Assembly: GCA_902494875.1 (NCBI GenBank)
Contig: CABUUO010000003.1
Location: 61,328-125,327, forward strand
From: an uncultured Pseudomonadota bacterium
Lineage (GTDB): Bacteria > Pseudomonadota > Alphaproteobacteria > RF32 > CAG-239
Direction of reading: 5' to 3'
Length of the DNA: 64,000 nucleotides
In this document: piece after piece, positions 43,453 through 51,766 of the stretch
Numbering within the stretch: position 1 is the first letter of the stretch
Layout of the letters: every line of letters starts with the position of its first letter
Program-made: the position numbers and the translations under genes
The notes under the pieces: generated by a model
Told to the model about the DNA's origin: nothing
The model's input: only the letters and a program-made list of their open reading frames with translations
Database searches by the model: none

Positions 43453-44744
43453 TCTTTTTGCGTTTCGTTCAGCATACTTATGGCCGTTTCGGCAAAAACG
43501 CGCAGCGGATTGGATAAAATCTGCGGGCTCAGGCTTTGCGGCTCTATTTTCATATTGCAGGCGAGCGTGACAAAATCGTCCCAGTCGATTGCATATTTGG
43601 GACACATAAGCTGTTGCAGGTTAAGACAGTCGTATCGCAGCGACGGATCAATGTATAATCCCTTGCTGCTGATTGCCGTCGGAATAGCCGCGGCTGCCGT
43701 TTCGCAGCAGGCATAGCTGTCTGCCGTATGAACCGCCAGAGTGTTGTCATATCCGAGTACGGCCGGATAAATGTTGCCGATTTGTTCAAACTGCCGGAAA
43801 ACTTCTTCATTCTTGCCCGAATAAATACGCCACTTCTGCGGTTGTCTGTCTTCGTCTCCATCGGCAATTTTTTTGCAGTTTTGGAAGATAATCCGAGGAT
43901 GGCGCAGGGATTGTTCATACAGGTAATCGGTCACGTCGTTCGGCGTTCTGTGGCAGTTGACAAACACAATGCCGAAACCGTTTTGGTCAAGGCGTTCCGC
44001 GTCGCTGAAAAGCTTTTTGGCAAAATTGACGTCAAAAATAATTTCCGGCCCCTCAACCCTGCCGCCGAGGCTGATGACAACTTTTTTCGGAGTTTGGGTA
44101 AAGTTGGCAAATTTGTTAAGCCAGTCGGAAAATTCGGGTTGATTTTTAAGTTTTTTGAGCTTTTGAGACAGTTCTTTGAATTTTGTCTTAACGTTTTGAC
44201 GGTTGAAGCTGTTAATCGTTCCTGTTGTAATCAAAGTTTTTTTGCGGAGCTTCTTGTTTTGCAGCAGCCGTATGCGAGCTCTGAAAGTCAGCAGGTGTTT
44301 GGGAACGTTGATTAAGTCGACATATTGATATTTGTGCATGCGGCTGGTTAAAACGGCCGTCAGCAGCGGTCCGAAATTCTGCTGTTTATAATATTCCTTA
44401 ACCGCCCGGCACAGCATATCGACATTTTTTTGTGCCAGTTTGTTCAAGCCCTGAGTATAGGCGGTAACAAATATTTTCGGAACCGTGTTGTTTGTTTGAA
44501 AATATTTGTCCAGCAAACGGTAAATTTCTTTGCGGAATTTGTCATAACTGCTGAAATTGGAGTAATAAAGGTCTTCTCTGACGTCAGAGGCGGAAACGGC
44601 GCTTCCGGGCAGCAAAAAGTCCCGTTCAATGTCTTCCTGATTTGCCGTAAGATCGGAAATCGCTTTTAAGGCGCCGCGCAGCTGGTTTAACTCGCCGGTA
44701 TTCTGAGGAGCCAAGGCAAAAGCCTTTAAGTCTTGAAAATTCAT
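43449..44744 (-). CDS. Putative ELM1/DUF1022-like protein
   Basis: A 431-residue protein. The C-terminal half (about 215-400) has KKVVISLGGRVEGPEI, then VFVNCHRTPNDVTDYL, then NIYPAVLGYDNTLAVHTADS with CCETAAAAIPT. This is close to the ELM1 (DUF1022) layout, with a Gly-rich beta start, an (S)RRTP-like segment and a TADS segment near the C-terminus, a GT-B-like fold. The N-terminal half is helical and not recognised. The match is from recalled motif order only. ATG 44744 has AAAGG upstream. Confidence 0.4.
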   Translation of the reverse strand: MNFQDLKAFALAPQNTGELNQLRGALKAISDLTANQEDIERDFLLPGSAVSASDVREDLYYSNFSSYDKFRKEIYRLLDKYFQTNNTVPKIFVTAYTQGLNKLAQKNVDMLCRAVKEYYKQQNFGPLLTAVLTSRMHKYQYVDLINVPKHLLTFRARIRLLQNKKLRKKTLITTGTINSFNRQNVKTKFKELSQKLKKLKNQPEFSDWLNKFANFTQTPKKVVISLGGRVEGPEIIFDVNFAKKLFSDAERLDQNGFGIVFVNCHRTPNDVTDYLYEQSLRHPRIIFQNCKKIADGDEDRQPQKWRIYSGKNEEVFRQFEQIGNIYPAVLGYDNTLAVHTADSYACCETAAAAIPTAISSKGLYIDPSLRYDCLNLQQLMCPKYAIDWDDFVTLACNMKIEPQSLSPQILSNPLRVFAETAISMLNETQKD

Positions 44745-44852
44745 GAGAAAAAACCTTTATAAGATTGTTTTTGCTTTTCGTACTTTAATATTTATTAAAT
44801 TAATAAACGGTTAAATCAGCCTCAGAAGGGTTTTGTCGGTTTATTTAAATAA

Positions 44853-44886
44853 GGAAAACCCTCCGGCAAGCGCCGAAGGGTTTTCC
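44853..44886 (-). terminator. Terminator after the GT-like gene
   Basis: GGAAAACCCT pairs with AGGGTTTTCC, extended by CCGGC/GCCG. It lies just after the stop of the gene at 44892 on the minus strand. Confidence 0.65.
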
Positions 44887-44891
44887 ATACT

Positions 44892-45728
44892 TTAGAATTT
44901 GTAATAAGTTTCCTCGACTTTTCGGCTGAGTTCTTCCATATTGGTTTGTTCGTCAAAACCGATACAGAAGATTTTGTAACCGGCATTCTGGAATGCGGTC
45001 TCAATCGCTTTCCATCTTTCCACACCCTTTTGGTTGAAAAGGATGATTTGCGGAATTTCCGGGAAGCAGGTCAGCATAATCCACGTATGCGTACCGGCAA
45101 TGCCGATAGAACCTTTCAACATGTTGTACATATTGAAATACTTCGCGTGGTTTACGCCGCGGATGCCGAAGACATCGGGGTTCTCGTCCATACCCGGAAC
45201 ATACATTTTGAACTCTTCGGCCAGCTTGGTAACGACGGCCAAATCGTTCACTTTGTGAAAATGCTGTCCCAACACGAGGTTTTTGTTTTCGTTTTTCAGA
45301 AAGTAGAAAACCTCAAGCGGCAAACTTTGTTGTTGCGCTGTTACGCCGCATTGTCCGTCGGAGAACAGTTTTTGGGGAACGACCAGGAGATTGTCTTTTC
45401 CGGCAAGTCCGGGATATTCCGGTTGCCCGTCCATAACGGGAGAAAGCTGCGTTTCAGCAAACACTTTCCACATCTCGTCGACGAGCTGTCCCGCCTTAAG
45501 GTCTGCAATCAAATCCCAAGCTTCAATTTTTTCTCTTTCATCAAACGCAACTTTGGTAAGCTTTACGCCGAAAGAAATAAGTGCATCGTAGATACGGTTG
45601 CTTTCCTTGTCAAACTCTTCTCGTGTTTCCTTGTTAGGAACAATTACAACTTCACAATTCATAGCCTTAGCAAAGTTCAAAGCCATAATCTCATGTCCGA
45701 AGCTGGACGAAATTTTGATTTTTTTCAT
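44892..45728 (-). CDS. Putative glycosyltransferase-fold protein
   Basis: A 278-residue protein. The N-terminus (IKISSSFGHEIMALNFAKAM) resembles the first beta-alpha unit of a GT-B enzyme. The segment LKGSIGIAGTHTWIMLTCFP followed by PQIILFNQKGVERWKAIETAF resembles the nucleotide-sugar-binding half of heptosyltransferase-like proteins (a glycine-rich turn followed by P-x-ILF). It is shorter than most full enzymes. The role is inferred and weak. It is at the left edge of the AT-rich region. Confidence 0.3.
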   Translation of the reverse strand: MKKIKISSSFGHEIMALNFAKAMNCEVVIVPNKETREEFDKESNRIYDALISFGVKLTKVAFDEREKIEAWDLIADLKAGQLVDEMWKVFAETQLSPVMDGQPEYPGLAGKDNLLVVPQKLFSDGQCGVTAQQQSLPLEVFYFLKNENKNLVLGQHFHKVNDLAVVTKLAEEFKMYVPGMDENPDVFGIRGVNHAKYFNMYNMLKGSIGIAGTHTWIMLTCFPEIPQIILFNQKGVERWKAIETAFQNAGYKIFCIGFDEQTNMEELSRKVEETYYKF

Positions 45729-45914
45729 AAAAAAATTTTTTTAATTAAACAATATATAAAAAATATTATGAAAAAATCTTCACATAAAGACATCCATAAT
45801 AATTTTTTTACCCCTCTAATATATCACAATCAAGCGGGAGAATCAATAAAGAATTATGGCCTGTTTGTACAAAATTTATGTATTTTTGTCTCTGCGTTCG
45901 GATAGAAAATACTG

Positions 45915-46067
45915 CTAAAATATTATCAATATTATCAAATTTTGCACTGTGTCTGTGTACTTGCAACGCGTTTTTACGGTGTTTGCTGTCCTTGTAAACA
46001 GCATCAGAGATTTGTGTCCTTCGGTTTTAATTTTTTCATCCGCATAGGTATATAAATAAACTTTCAT
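45915..46067 (-). CDS. Small ORF, possible remnant
   Basis: A 50-residue frame starting with ATG 46067, preceded by a good ribosome site (TTGGAGAGCGTTTT). The product MKVYLYTYADEKIKTEGHK... looks like the front of a larger protein that stops early in low-complexity sequence. It may be a real small protein or a truncated gene in the accessory region. No family is recognised. Confidence 0.35.
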   Translation of the reverse strand: MKVYLYTYADEKIKTEGHKSLMLFTRTANTVKTRCKYTDTVQNLIILIIF

Positions 46068-46237
46068 AAAACGCTCTCCAAACTTATATATTTTAGTCAG
46101 AAATTTTACGAAAGCAAATTTTAAATGCAATGCCGGAATTCGACAAACAAACCAGTTAATTGACAAAACATTGGAGGCATGGTATCATTTATGCCATAAT
46201 TTTAAGTATTTTGTTTTATCATTAAATTTAAAAAATT

Positions 46238-46906
46238 ATGAAGACAAAGAATTTTTTTAGCAATTTGTTCAACCGTGGTGTTTTTTTCAAATCAACCGCT
46301 GCCGCCGACAATGAGAAACAAAGCAAGCCATTGAGGCAAAACGCTGATTGGGGACAAAGTGATAAAAACACGCTGCTGCAAAGAATTTATTGGGCAGCCG
46401 GTCATTATGAGTTTGAGAATTTGGAAACTCATATCCGTAAATATCTTGTTGAATATGGCTCTCTCTCCGGTAATGAAATTGTTTGGTTCTGGGAGAGAAT
46501 GGGTGATATTTACGATGGATATTATGAATGGGTTTCTGAAACGCTTTTGTTTTTGGCAACAGACTTTACCAAAAAATTCTTCTTTGCTCTTGTCAGCGGA
46601 GATGCGGCTACGGCAAAAGAGTATCGACGCAAAGCCGAACTCCAATCTGCTCTGAAAAAGGCTTTTGAGGAGAAAGACGTTGTTGCTTTCGACAAGCTCT
46701 TATCCGTCGGAGCCGACATAAACTACGCCTACTATTATCCCTATAGAGATCACAAAATCACCTTATGGGAAAAGGTTAACGGTACCAAAGGAAGAATGTT
46801 TGAGTATTTTATGACTCGCATGGATGTTCCCCAGGTAAAGAAACTTGTAGAGCAGAAAAAAGCTGAGGAAGAACTTATTACTGCCCGCCGGATGCAAATA
46901 GCTTAA
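46238..46906 (+). CDS. Hypothetical protein, ankyrin-like segment
   Basis: A 222-residue protein. One segment near the middle (KKAFEEKDVVAFDKLLSVGADIN) looks like a single ankyrin repeat, with a helix-turn-helix ending in GADIN. The N-terminus is basic; the rest is helical. No signal peptide is evident. It is followed by a strong terminator. Its neighbours are gene remnants, which fits an accessory location. Confidence 0.5.
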   Translation: MKTKNFFSNLFNRGVFFKSTAAADNEKQSKPLRQNADWGQSDKNTLLQRIYWAAGHYEFENLETHIRKYLVEYGSLSGNEIVWFWERMGDIYDGYYEWVSETLLFLATDFTKKFFFALVSGDAATAKEYRRKAELQSALKKAFEEKDVVAFDKLLSVGADINYAYYYPYRDHKITLWEKVNGTKGRMFEYFMTRMDVPQVKKLVEQKKAEEELITARRMQIA

Positions 46907-46920
46907 AACGCGGCAAAAAC

Positions 46921-46962
46921 AAAAATGCAACACGGATTTTCTATCCGTGTTGCATTTTTTTA
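46921..46962 (+). terminator. Terminator after the ankyrin-like gene
   Basis: A 16-bp stem (AATGCAACACGGA with TCCGTGTTGCATT and flanking A/T) around a seven-base loop. Confidence 0.85.
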
Positions 46963-46980
46963 AACTGTTTTTTAGGTTGT

Positions 46981-47319
46981 TACTACCCGATAAAAGAAGG
47001 CTTAATTTTTTCTGACGAGCATTTGCATCTTCTTGAACATACTCGTCAATTACTCAATAAGATGCTACAAAGAGCTTACGGGGGCGAACCTCTGTCGAAA
47101 TTATTGCCAATACAAAAATACCCTCCGCAAGGGAAAGTATTTTTTTGCATTGATGGTGCTAACGCAATGAATCTCGAACTTTTACTTTCTCCTGAGTATT
47201 ATCTGGCAACAATGAGTTTGTATGAAGAAATTAAAAGAAATAATATTAAATCTCTGAAATTATTACAAACATTCGATAATGACATTTCATTAAATGAGGC
47301 TATATATTATAAAAATTAG
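46981..47319 (+). pseudogene. 5'-truncated gene fragment
   Basis: An open frame with no ATG or ribosome site at its beginning encodes YYPIKEGLIFSDEHLHLLEH and continues for about 110 residues to a stop at 47317-47319. The sequence reads like the middle and end of a larger protein (globular, with GKVFFCIDGANAMNLELLL). The upstream frame runs into the previous gene's terminator. A TTG at 47023 is a formal start but unlikely. The 3' end overlaps the convergent membrane gene by 20 bases. Original function unknown. Confidence 0.45.
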
Positions 47320-47620
47320 TAAAATAGATATATCTCGCCAGATAAACAAAAGCCGGAATGGATAGAATGATATAGGCCTTTACAAGATTTGTTTTACGCT
47401 TTTTCCAAGCATAAACCGTAGGTGCAATTATTATCAATAAATCTATTATTGTAAAAATGGTATAGTTAAATTTATTTTCATATGCCCAACCTAATGCCTC
47501 TGCATTCCATGGCATTTGGTTGCTACTCATTTCTTTTGGATATGTTATGGCATATATAAAAACTAAAAATCCATTTAAGACCAATAAGAGATAAAAAGGT
47601 ATTAGTTTGATTTTTTTCAT
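47300..47620 (-). CDS. Small membrane protein, candidate immunity protein
   Basis: A 106-residue protein with three hydrophobic segments (LIPFYLLLVLNGFLVFIYAI, FTIIDLLIIIAPTVYAW, AYIILSIPAFVYLARYIYF) and a Lys-rich N-terminus. A ribosome site (CCGAAGGTACAATT) precedes ATG 47620. It lies 63 bases downstream of the L,D-transpeptidase-fold gene on the same strand. By analogy with effector-immunity loci it could protect the cell against that enzyme, but there is no sequence match to a known immunity family. Confidence 0.45.
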   Translation of the reverse strand: MKKIKLIPFYLLLVLNGFLVFIYAITYPKEMSSNQMPWNAEALGWAYENKFNYTIFTIIDLLIIIAPTVYAWKKRKTNLVKAYIILSIPAFVYLARYIYFTNFYNI

Positions 47621-47683
47621 AATTGTACCTTCGGTTAAATTTATTCAAAATATATTCAGTATTTACCTTAAATACAATAAAAA

Positions 47684-48403
47684 TCACCAACAATCTTTAT
47701 CATATTTTACATTAAGAATCATATCATGCCCATATTTCTTAAATTTATCGGTAAATTCATCCATCTTATCTGTTAAATCAATACACCCTCCTGAGCCATA
47801 TTCTTTACCGCCATGAATAGAGAGTCCTGTTCTATCTTTATTATCTGTTCCTTGAGCGGGTTCCAACCAAATGCGGTTATTACCCCAAGAATCTTTTCCT
47901 CCTCTCCATTCTCCTCCTCCAAGATTATTTTTTAATTTGTCCCATGCTGTTTGAGTTTGGTCATAATTCTGATGTTGAGATTGTCTTACCAACCATTTTC
48001 CCTCAGGCAATGGCCCCTTATCTTTTACGCCATCATATTCTTTACATTGATAATCTGGCTTACCGGACATTCCTTTCCATGAGTTTGTCTTTTTATCATC
48101 TTCAAACCAAGAAAGTTCTCTTCCGTTAAATTCTAAACGCGAAGGTTTGTTTTGGAATATTTCTTGATTTAATGAATTAATGGTTTCGCCATCCTTTTTC
48201 ATTATCCCATCAATGGTTAAATTATTTTTTCTTTGATATGTTTTTATCCCTTCAAATAACTCATTATCAGGATATTCCGTCATTCCATATGAGGGCACAT
48301 CATATGCGCCAAATTTTTTTAGATAGCTTTTTAGAGGAAGCATATCTTCCATAGCTACTGCTGAAGATGATGCTACATCTTTGTTTAATTTAAATTGTGA
48401 CAT
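47684..48403 (-). CDS. L,D-transpeptidase-fold (DUF2778/Tlde1-like) protein
   Basis: A 239-residue protein without Sec signal. Residues about 20-85 look like a peptidoglycan-binding helical unit (GIKTYQRKNNLTIDGIM). The C-terminal part has LEFNGRELSWFEDD, a Ser-Gly segment (WKGMSGKPDYQ), DKGPLPEGKWLV, WGNNRIWLEPAQGT and the active-site pattern SIHGGKEYGSGGCIDL with His197 and Cys207. This order matches the DUF2778/Tlde1 family, which includes type VI secretion effectors attacking peptidoglycan cross-links. Delivery genes are not in the window. ATG 48403 has AATAAGGAAAAAAT upstream. AT-rich, likely acquired. Confidence 0.65.
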   Translation of the reverse strand: MSQFKLNKDVASSSAVAMEDMLPLKSYLKKFGAYDVPSYGMTEYPDNELFEGIKTYQRKNNLTIDGIMKKDGETINSLNQEIFQNKPSRLEFNGRELSWFEDDKKTNSWKGMSGKPDYQCKEYDGVKDKGPLPEGKWLVRQSQHQNYDQTQTAWDKLKNNLGGGEWRGGKDSWGNNRIWLEPAQGTDNKDRTGLSIHGGKEYGSGGCIDLTDKMDEFTDKFKKYGHDMILNVKYDKDCW

Positions 48404-48440
48404 ATTTTTTCCTTATTCTTTGTTAAATTTAGATACAAAA

Positions 48441-48466
48441 AAACCGTTGATTTTCATCAACGGTTT
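48441..48466. terminator. Bidirectional terminator-like hairpin
   Basis: AAACCGTTGA pairs with TCAACGGTTT around a six-base loop, with A and T runs on either side. Confidence 0.7.
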
Positions 48467-48769
48467 TTAGACGCACTTTTCCCAAGTAACATTTTATCTT
48501 TTATAATATTTTCTATTTAAAGTAAAGGAAAAAATTCCTATCTTGTGGCAATTATGTTTTGTTTTATTTAAGATGTAACAAAGAGCTTGTAGTTGCATTA
48601 GTGACTTCGAAGAAATCCCCAAAATTGATAATTTCAAATTTATAACATCCGAACTCGGTTAGGTGCTTGATTTATAAAAGAAACTTCTCTTAGCTTTGCG
48701 AGGGAGGTACGACCACCGCAAAGGTTAGTTGTTCGCGTAAGTAGAAAGCTTTAGCTTTCGTAGCGACGC

Positions 48770-48809
48770 AAAAACGGCAGTTTTTATACCTGCCGTTTGA
48801 AATGGTGAT
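48770..48809. repeat. 40-bp direct repeat, left copy (att-like)
   Basis: A perfect match of 40 bases to 51519-51558. It contains the tRNA-Glu terminator hairpin (ACGGCAG...CTGCCGT) and the sequence complementary to the CCA end and last four bases of the tRNA. No intact tRNA adjoins this copy. Confidence 0.8.
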
Positions 48810-48840
48810 GCTTAACTCACAGTTTCCGAGCCAAGATGTT

Positions 48841-51306
48841 TTATAATTCCTCTTTAAAATACTGAACGTCCTGATAAATAAAACCATATTCATATATTTT
48901 GGATAAAATCTTTTCACCAAGTTGTTTATGTATCCTTCTTAAATTTTCCAATTCATCTCCGCCTAAAAAAGCTTCTTTTAAAGCCTGCTTAATTTGCCAA
49001 AACCCGACATCCCAATTATCAATTTTAAATTTTTTCCAATGAGTATTGCATAACTCTTTATAAAAATATTTATATAAAATCTTTCCATAGTCATAAAGTT
49101 CTTGTGCGTCTTTAGATAATGGATGTTCTGAAATCCATCTAGCCAAAAACCTATTTTCATTTGCAGATGAAATTTGCAAAACGAAATCAGATAAAGAACA
49201 ATCCCATTTTTTGACATCTTTCAATAAATAAGGATATAAATTATTTTGTATCTGATAAACCTCTCCCTTATATTTGATGTTTTTCAAAGACACGCAGTTA
49301 TTTGAATCCGCAAATGCACTCCACAACACACAATCAGATATAAATGTTTCAGAAAGTTTTTTTATCGGAGCAAAAAATTGGTCACGATTGTTTGTCCAAG
49401 TTGCTTGAGGAAGTTTTTTTACAATATGCAAAACCATAGATTTCTCAAAATTATCTGGGGTAACAGAAAAAGCTCCCGCACTAACATAAGGAGCCGATAA
49501 AAGAAAGCAACTATTTTGATTTTGAAAATCATTTCCTTTATTAGATAGTGAACAAAGGAACCCTTCCGCAACTCTATCTCTTACATCTTTATTATCGCCT
49601 GCAAAACTTATTGCGCTTTTGAATGGAGGCATAACATGTGTATTTTTAGGTCTGTCAATCCATTCTGTAATTGGTATATTATTCTCTGTATCATAAATTT
49701 GTTTGACACCGATTTTTTCAAAGTTTTCATTAAAGACATCTAAAATTATTTTTTGCTTTGCTAGCTCTTTTCTTTTAGATAAATCCCAAATCAAAAAACC
49801 AACAGGAAAATGTCCATTAGCCCCGCCAAAATGTTGGATTGAAAAGATAAAACCTTTTTGAAATTTATAATGAAAAAAATTATCTCTGGTTTTTTTATCA
49901 TTTTTTGCATTTATATATTTGAGTGTTGAATACAAACATAAATGCGTATCTTTTCCTGAAAATTCTTTATTGATTCGGTATAGAAACTGTGTAAACAACT
50001 CTCTGCTGGCTTCACCTAAATCCTCTTGATTCATTAAGGTTCGTATTTGTGTCATTGAAACGTTGTCTTTAGATTTTTTTCCCGCTTCTTTTCCAACAGT
50101 ATTACTCGTCGCAAAGGGCGGATTTATGAAAATAATCCATTTTAATTTTGGATTTTGCAAATCTTTTACAAGTTTTTCAGGCATTTTATAAGTAAATCCA
50201 AAATTTAAAGGATTATTCAAAAATCCCACATCATCATTCAAATAATCATATTGAAAACAAGTTGCCTTAGGAAATATTCTATTGCAATACTTTGCATCAT
50301 CTTCCAAAAGCGTTGAAATATAGCAATATTGCAACGCATCTTCGGGAAGCATAAATTCAAGATTGCCAGTTCCGGCGGCCATATCCCAAAAACGATATTC
50401 GCCCGTTTTCCACCATTCCTTTCCAATAGTTTTTTCTAAATATTTTACCCCTTTTTCTGCAAATTCTATAGGGGTATAAAATTCTCCTGTAAAACGTCTC
50501 TCATAATCCTCAGATATTCTATCTGCTTTTTGACGAATTGCAGGAATATCCTTACTTTTCACCTTTTCATAAATATTCCAAAAATATTGATATTCACTTT
50601 GAGGTAACTGCTTTAAACGAGCATCACCATTACCAAAATCAAAACCTATTTGATTGTTAACAGCAAATGATTTTTGCTCTTCAATATCTGCCAAAAAATA
50701 TTCAGACGGTTTCCGTCCGTTTTTGACATACTCGCCAAACAATTCAAACCATAATTTATAAACGTCTAAAAAGTTATCTTCATTGATGCTTTTTTTATCT
50801 AAATCAGCAAACAGTTTTAGTTGTTTGGTCGCAAATTCTCTTTGATGTTCAATAAACGACAATTCTTCTTGCGGGTTTGAAAAATTATAAATATGAATAT
50901 CTCTAATCAAGTCAAATTGTTCAATAGCTACAACCAATTTGGGGTCAGGACAACTAGCACATCTATCCCAATCATATTTTTCTGATGAATAAAATTTTTG
51001 GAATTTTTTTGTTTCAAAGAAAAACGCTTCATCTTTATCAACAATACAAATAATGGGGGATAATGGGTTAGGAATTTTTCCATATTTTAGTGCCCTGGCA
51101 TAATACATTGTCTGAGCAATAACTGTTGCTATATTATGAATATTTCTAAAATTTTTATTTAATTTAAACTCATATAAAATTTCTTCAGAGTAATGGTCGA
51201 TCTGCTTTAGGGCATTCAGTTTTATTTTAAAAAACTTTACAAATTGTTCTTTTACCTCTTCTTCCTTTTTACAAGAAGATAACACATCATATAGTCTTTT
51301 AGCCAT
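48841..51306 (-). CDS. Type IIG-like restriction-modification enzyme
   Basis: An 821-residue single-chain protein. The N-terminal region (about 20-95) has ILYEFKLNKN with Glu46-x-Lys48, compatible with a PD-(D/E)xK nuclease, and ends with ICIVDKDEAFFFE. The central part is an adenine-N6 methyltransferase: FTGEFYTPIEFA, SAM motif WDMAAGTGNLEF (about 306) and catalytic INPPFA (about 393). The C-terminal 300 residues probably recognise DNA. Cleavage and methylation in one protein would be self-protecting defence. It is strongly AT-rich and bounded by 40-bp repeats, so it is probably acquired. A nuclease-deficient orphan methylase is the alternative. Confidence 0.7.
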   Translation of the reverse strand: MAKRLYDVLSSCKKEEEVKEQFVKFFKIKLNALKQIDHYSEEILYEFKLNKNFRNIHNIATVIAQTMYYARALKYGKIPNPLSPIICIVDKDEAFFFETKKFQKFYSSEKYDWDRCASCPDPKLVVAIEQFDLIRDIHIYNFSNPQEELSFIEHQREFATKQLKLFADLDKKSINEDNFLDVYKLWFELFGEYVKNGRKPSEYFLADIEEQKSFAVNNQIGFDFGNGDARLKQLPQSEYQYFWNIYEKVKSKDIPAIRQKADRISEDYERRFTGEFYTPIEFAEKGVKYLEKTIGKEWWKTGEYRFWDMAAGTGNLEFMLPEDALQYCYISTLLEDDAKYCNRIFPKATCFQYDYLNDDVGFLNNPLNFGFTYKMPEKLVKDLQNPKLKWIIFINPPFATSNTVGKEAGKKSKDNVSMTQIRTLMNQEDLGEASRELFTQFLYRINKEFSGKDTHLCLYSTLKYINAKNDKKTRDNFFHYKFQKGFIFSIQHFGGANGHFPVGFLIWDLSKRKELAKQKIILDVFNENFEKIGVKQIYDTENNIPITEWIDRPKNTHVMPPFKSAISFAGDNKDVRDRVAEGFLCSLSNKGNDFQNQNSCFLLSAPYVSAGAFSVTPDNFEKSMVLHIVKKLPQATWTNNRDQFFAPIKKLSETFISDCVLWSAFADSNNCVSLKNIKYKGEVYQIQNNLYPYLLKDVKKWDCSLSDFVLQISSANENRFLARWISEHPLSKDAQELYDYGKILYKYFYKELCNTHWKKFKIDNWDVGFWQIKQALKEAFLGGDELENLRRIHKQLGEKILSKIYEYGFIYQDVQYFKEEL

Positions 51307-51518
51307 ATACCAACATCCTAATTAAAACTAATTCAGTATAAAATATTGCTTTCAAAAAATCTAGGAAAATAAATTATTTCCCACAAAAACATATTTATCC
51401 AGCACAAATAATGTATTGAAAAATAAAGACTTATTTATAAACAAGTTCGTAAAAACTTCCCAAAACCGGAAATTTTAAAAATGAACATTCGAACTCGCTG
51501 AAAGCCTTAGAAAATAAA

Positions 51519-51558
51519 AAAAACGGCAGTTTTTATACCTGCCGTTTGAAATGGTGAT
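51519..51558. repeat. 40-bp direct repeat, right copy (att-like)
   Basis: Identical to 48770-48809. This copy is the natural 3' end of tRNA-Glu plus its terminator, so it is probably the original integration site. Confidence 0.8.
51522..51544 (-). terminator. Terminator of tRNA-Glu
   Basis: ACGGCAG pairs with CTGCCGT, seven bases after the CCA end, followed by T residues on the minus strand. Confidence 0.8.
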
Positions 51559-51626
51559 CCCAACGGGATTCGAACCCATATTACCACCGTGAAAGGGTGG
51601 TGTCCTAACCATTAGACGATGGGACC
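51552..51626 (-). tRNA. tRNA-Glu (anticodon UUC)
   Basis: A 75-base cloverleaf including an encoded CCA. The acceptor stem GGTCCCA pairs with TGGGATC (one G-T pair) and the discriminator is A. The anticodon loop reads CTTTCAC, giving UUC. The T arm has the normal GGTTCGAATCC. It is flanked downstream by the terminator and the repeat copy, and upstream by host-like sequence. Confidence 0.95.
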
Positions 51627-51725
51627 ATCGTTAACTTCACGAGCATATATATATGTAAAAAATTTTAAGGTCAAGCAATTTTTTTCATAAAATGTAATTT
51701 TTTACAAAAAAACTTCGGTTAAAGA

Positions 51726-51757
51726 AAAAAGGCGGGTTTCAAGCCCGCCTTTTCAAA
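51726..51757 (-). terminator. Terminator after the SlyB-like gene
   Basis: AAGGCGGG pairs with CCCGCCTT around TTTCAAG, with A and T flanks. Confidence 0.8.
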
Positions 51758-51766
51758 CAGAACTTA

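Larger units (their letters stand above)
48404..48840. other. AT-rich intergenic region with repeats
   Basis: No believable ORF. It contains a hairpin terminator (48441-48466), an imperfect repeat of the sequence at 51442-51507 (48603-48668), a palindromic stretch (CTTTGCG at about 48696 with CCGCAAAG at about 48716) and the left copy of the 40-bp repeat (48770-48809). Confidence 0.5.

Noticed and set aside
48690..48920. A 76-codon minus-strand ORF
   Set aside because: It crosses the 40-bp repeat and the end of the restriction-modification gene and has low-complexity sequence; no ribosome site.
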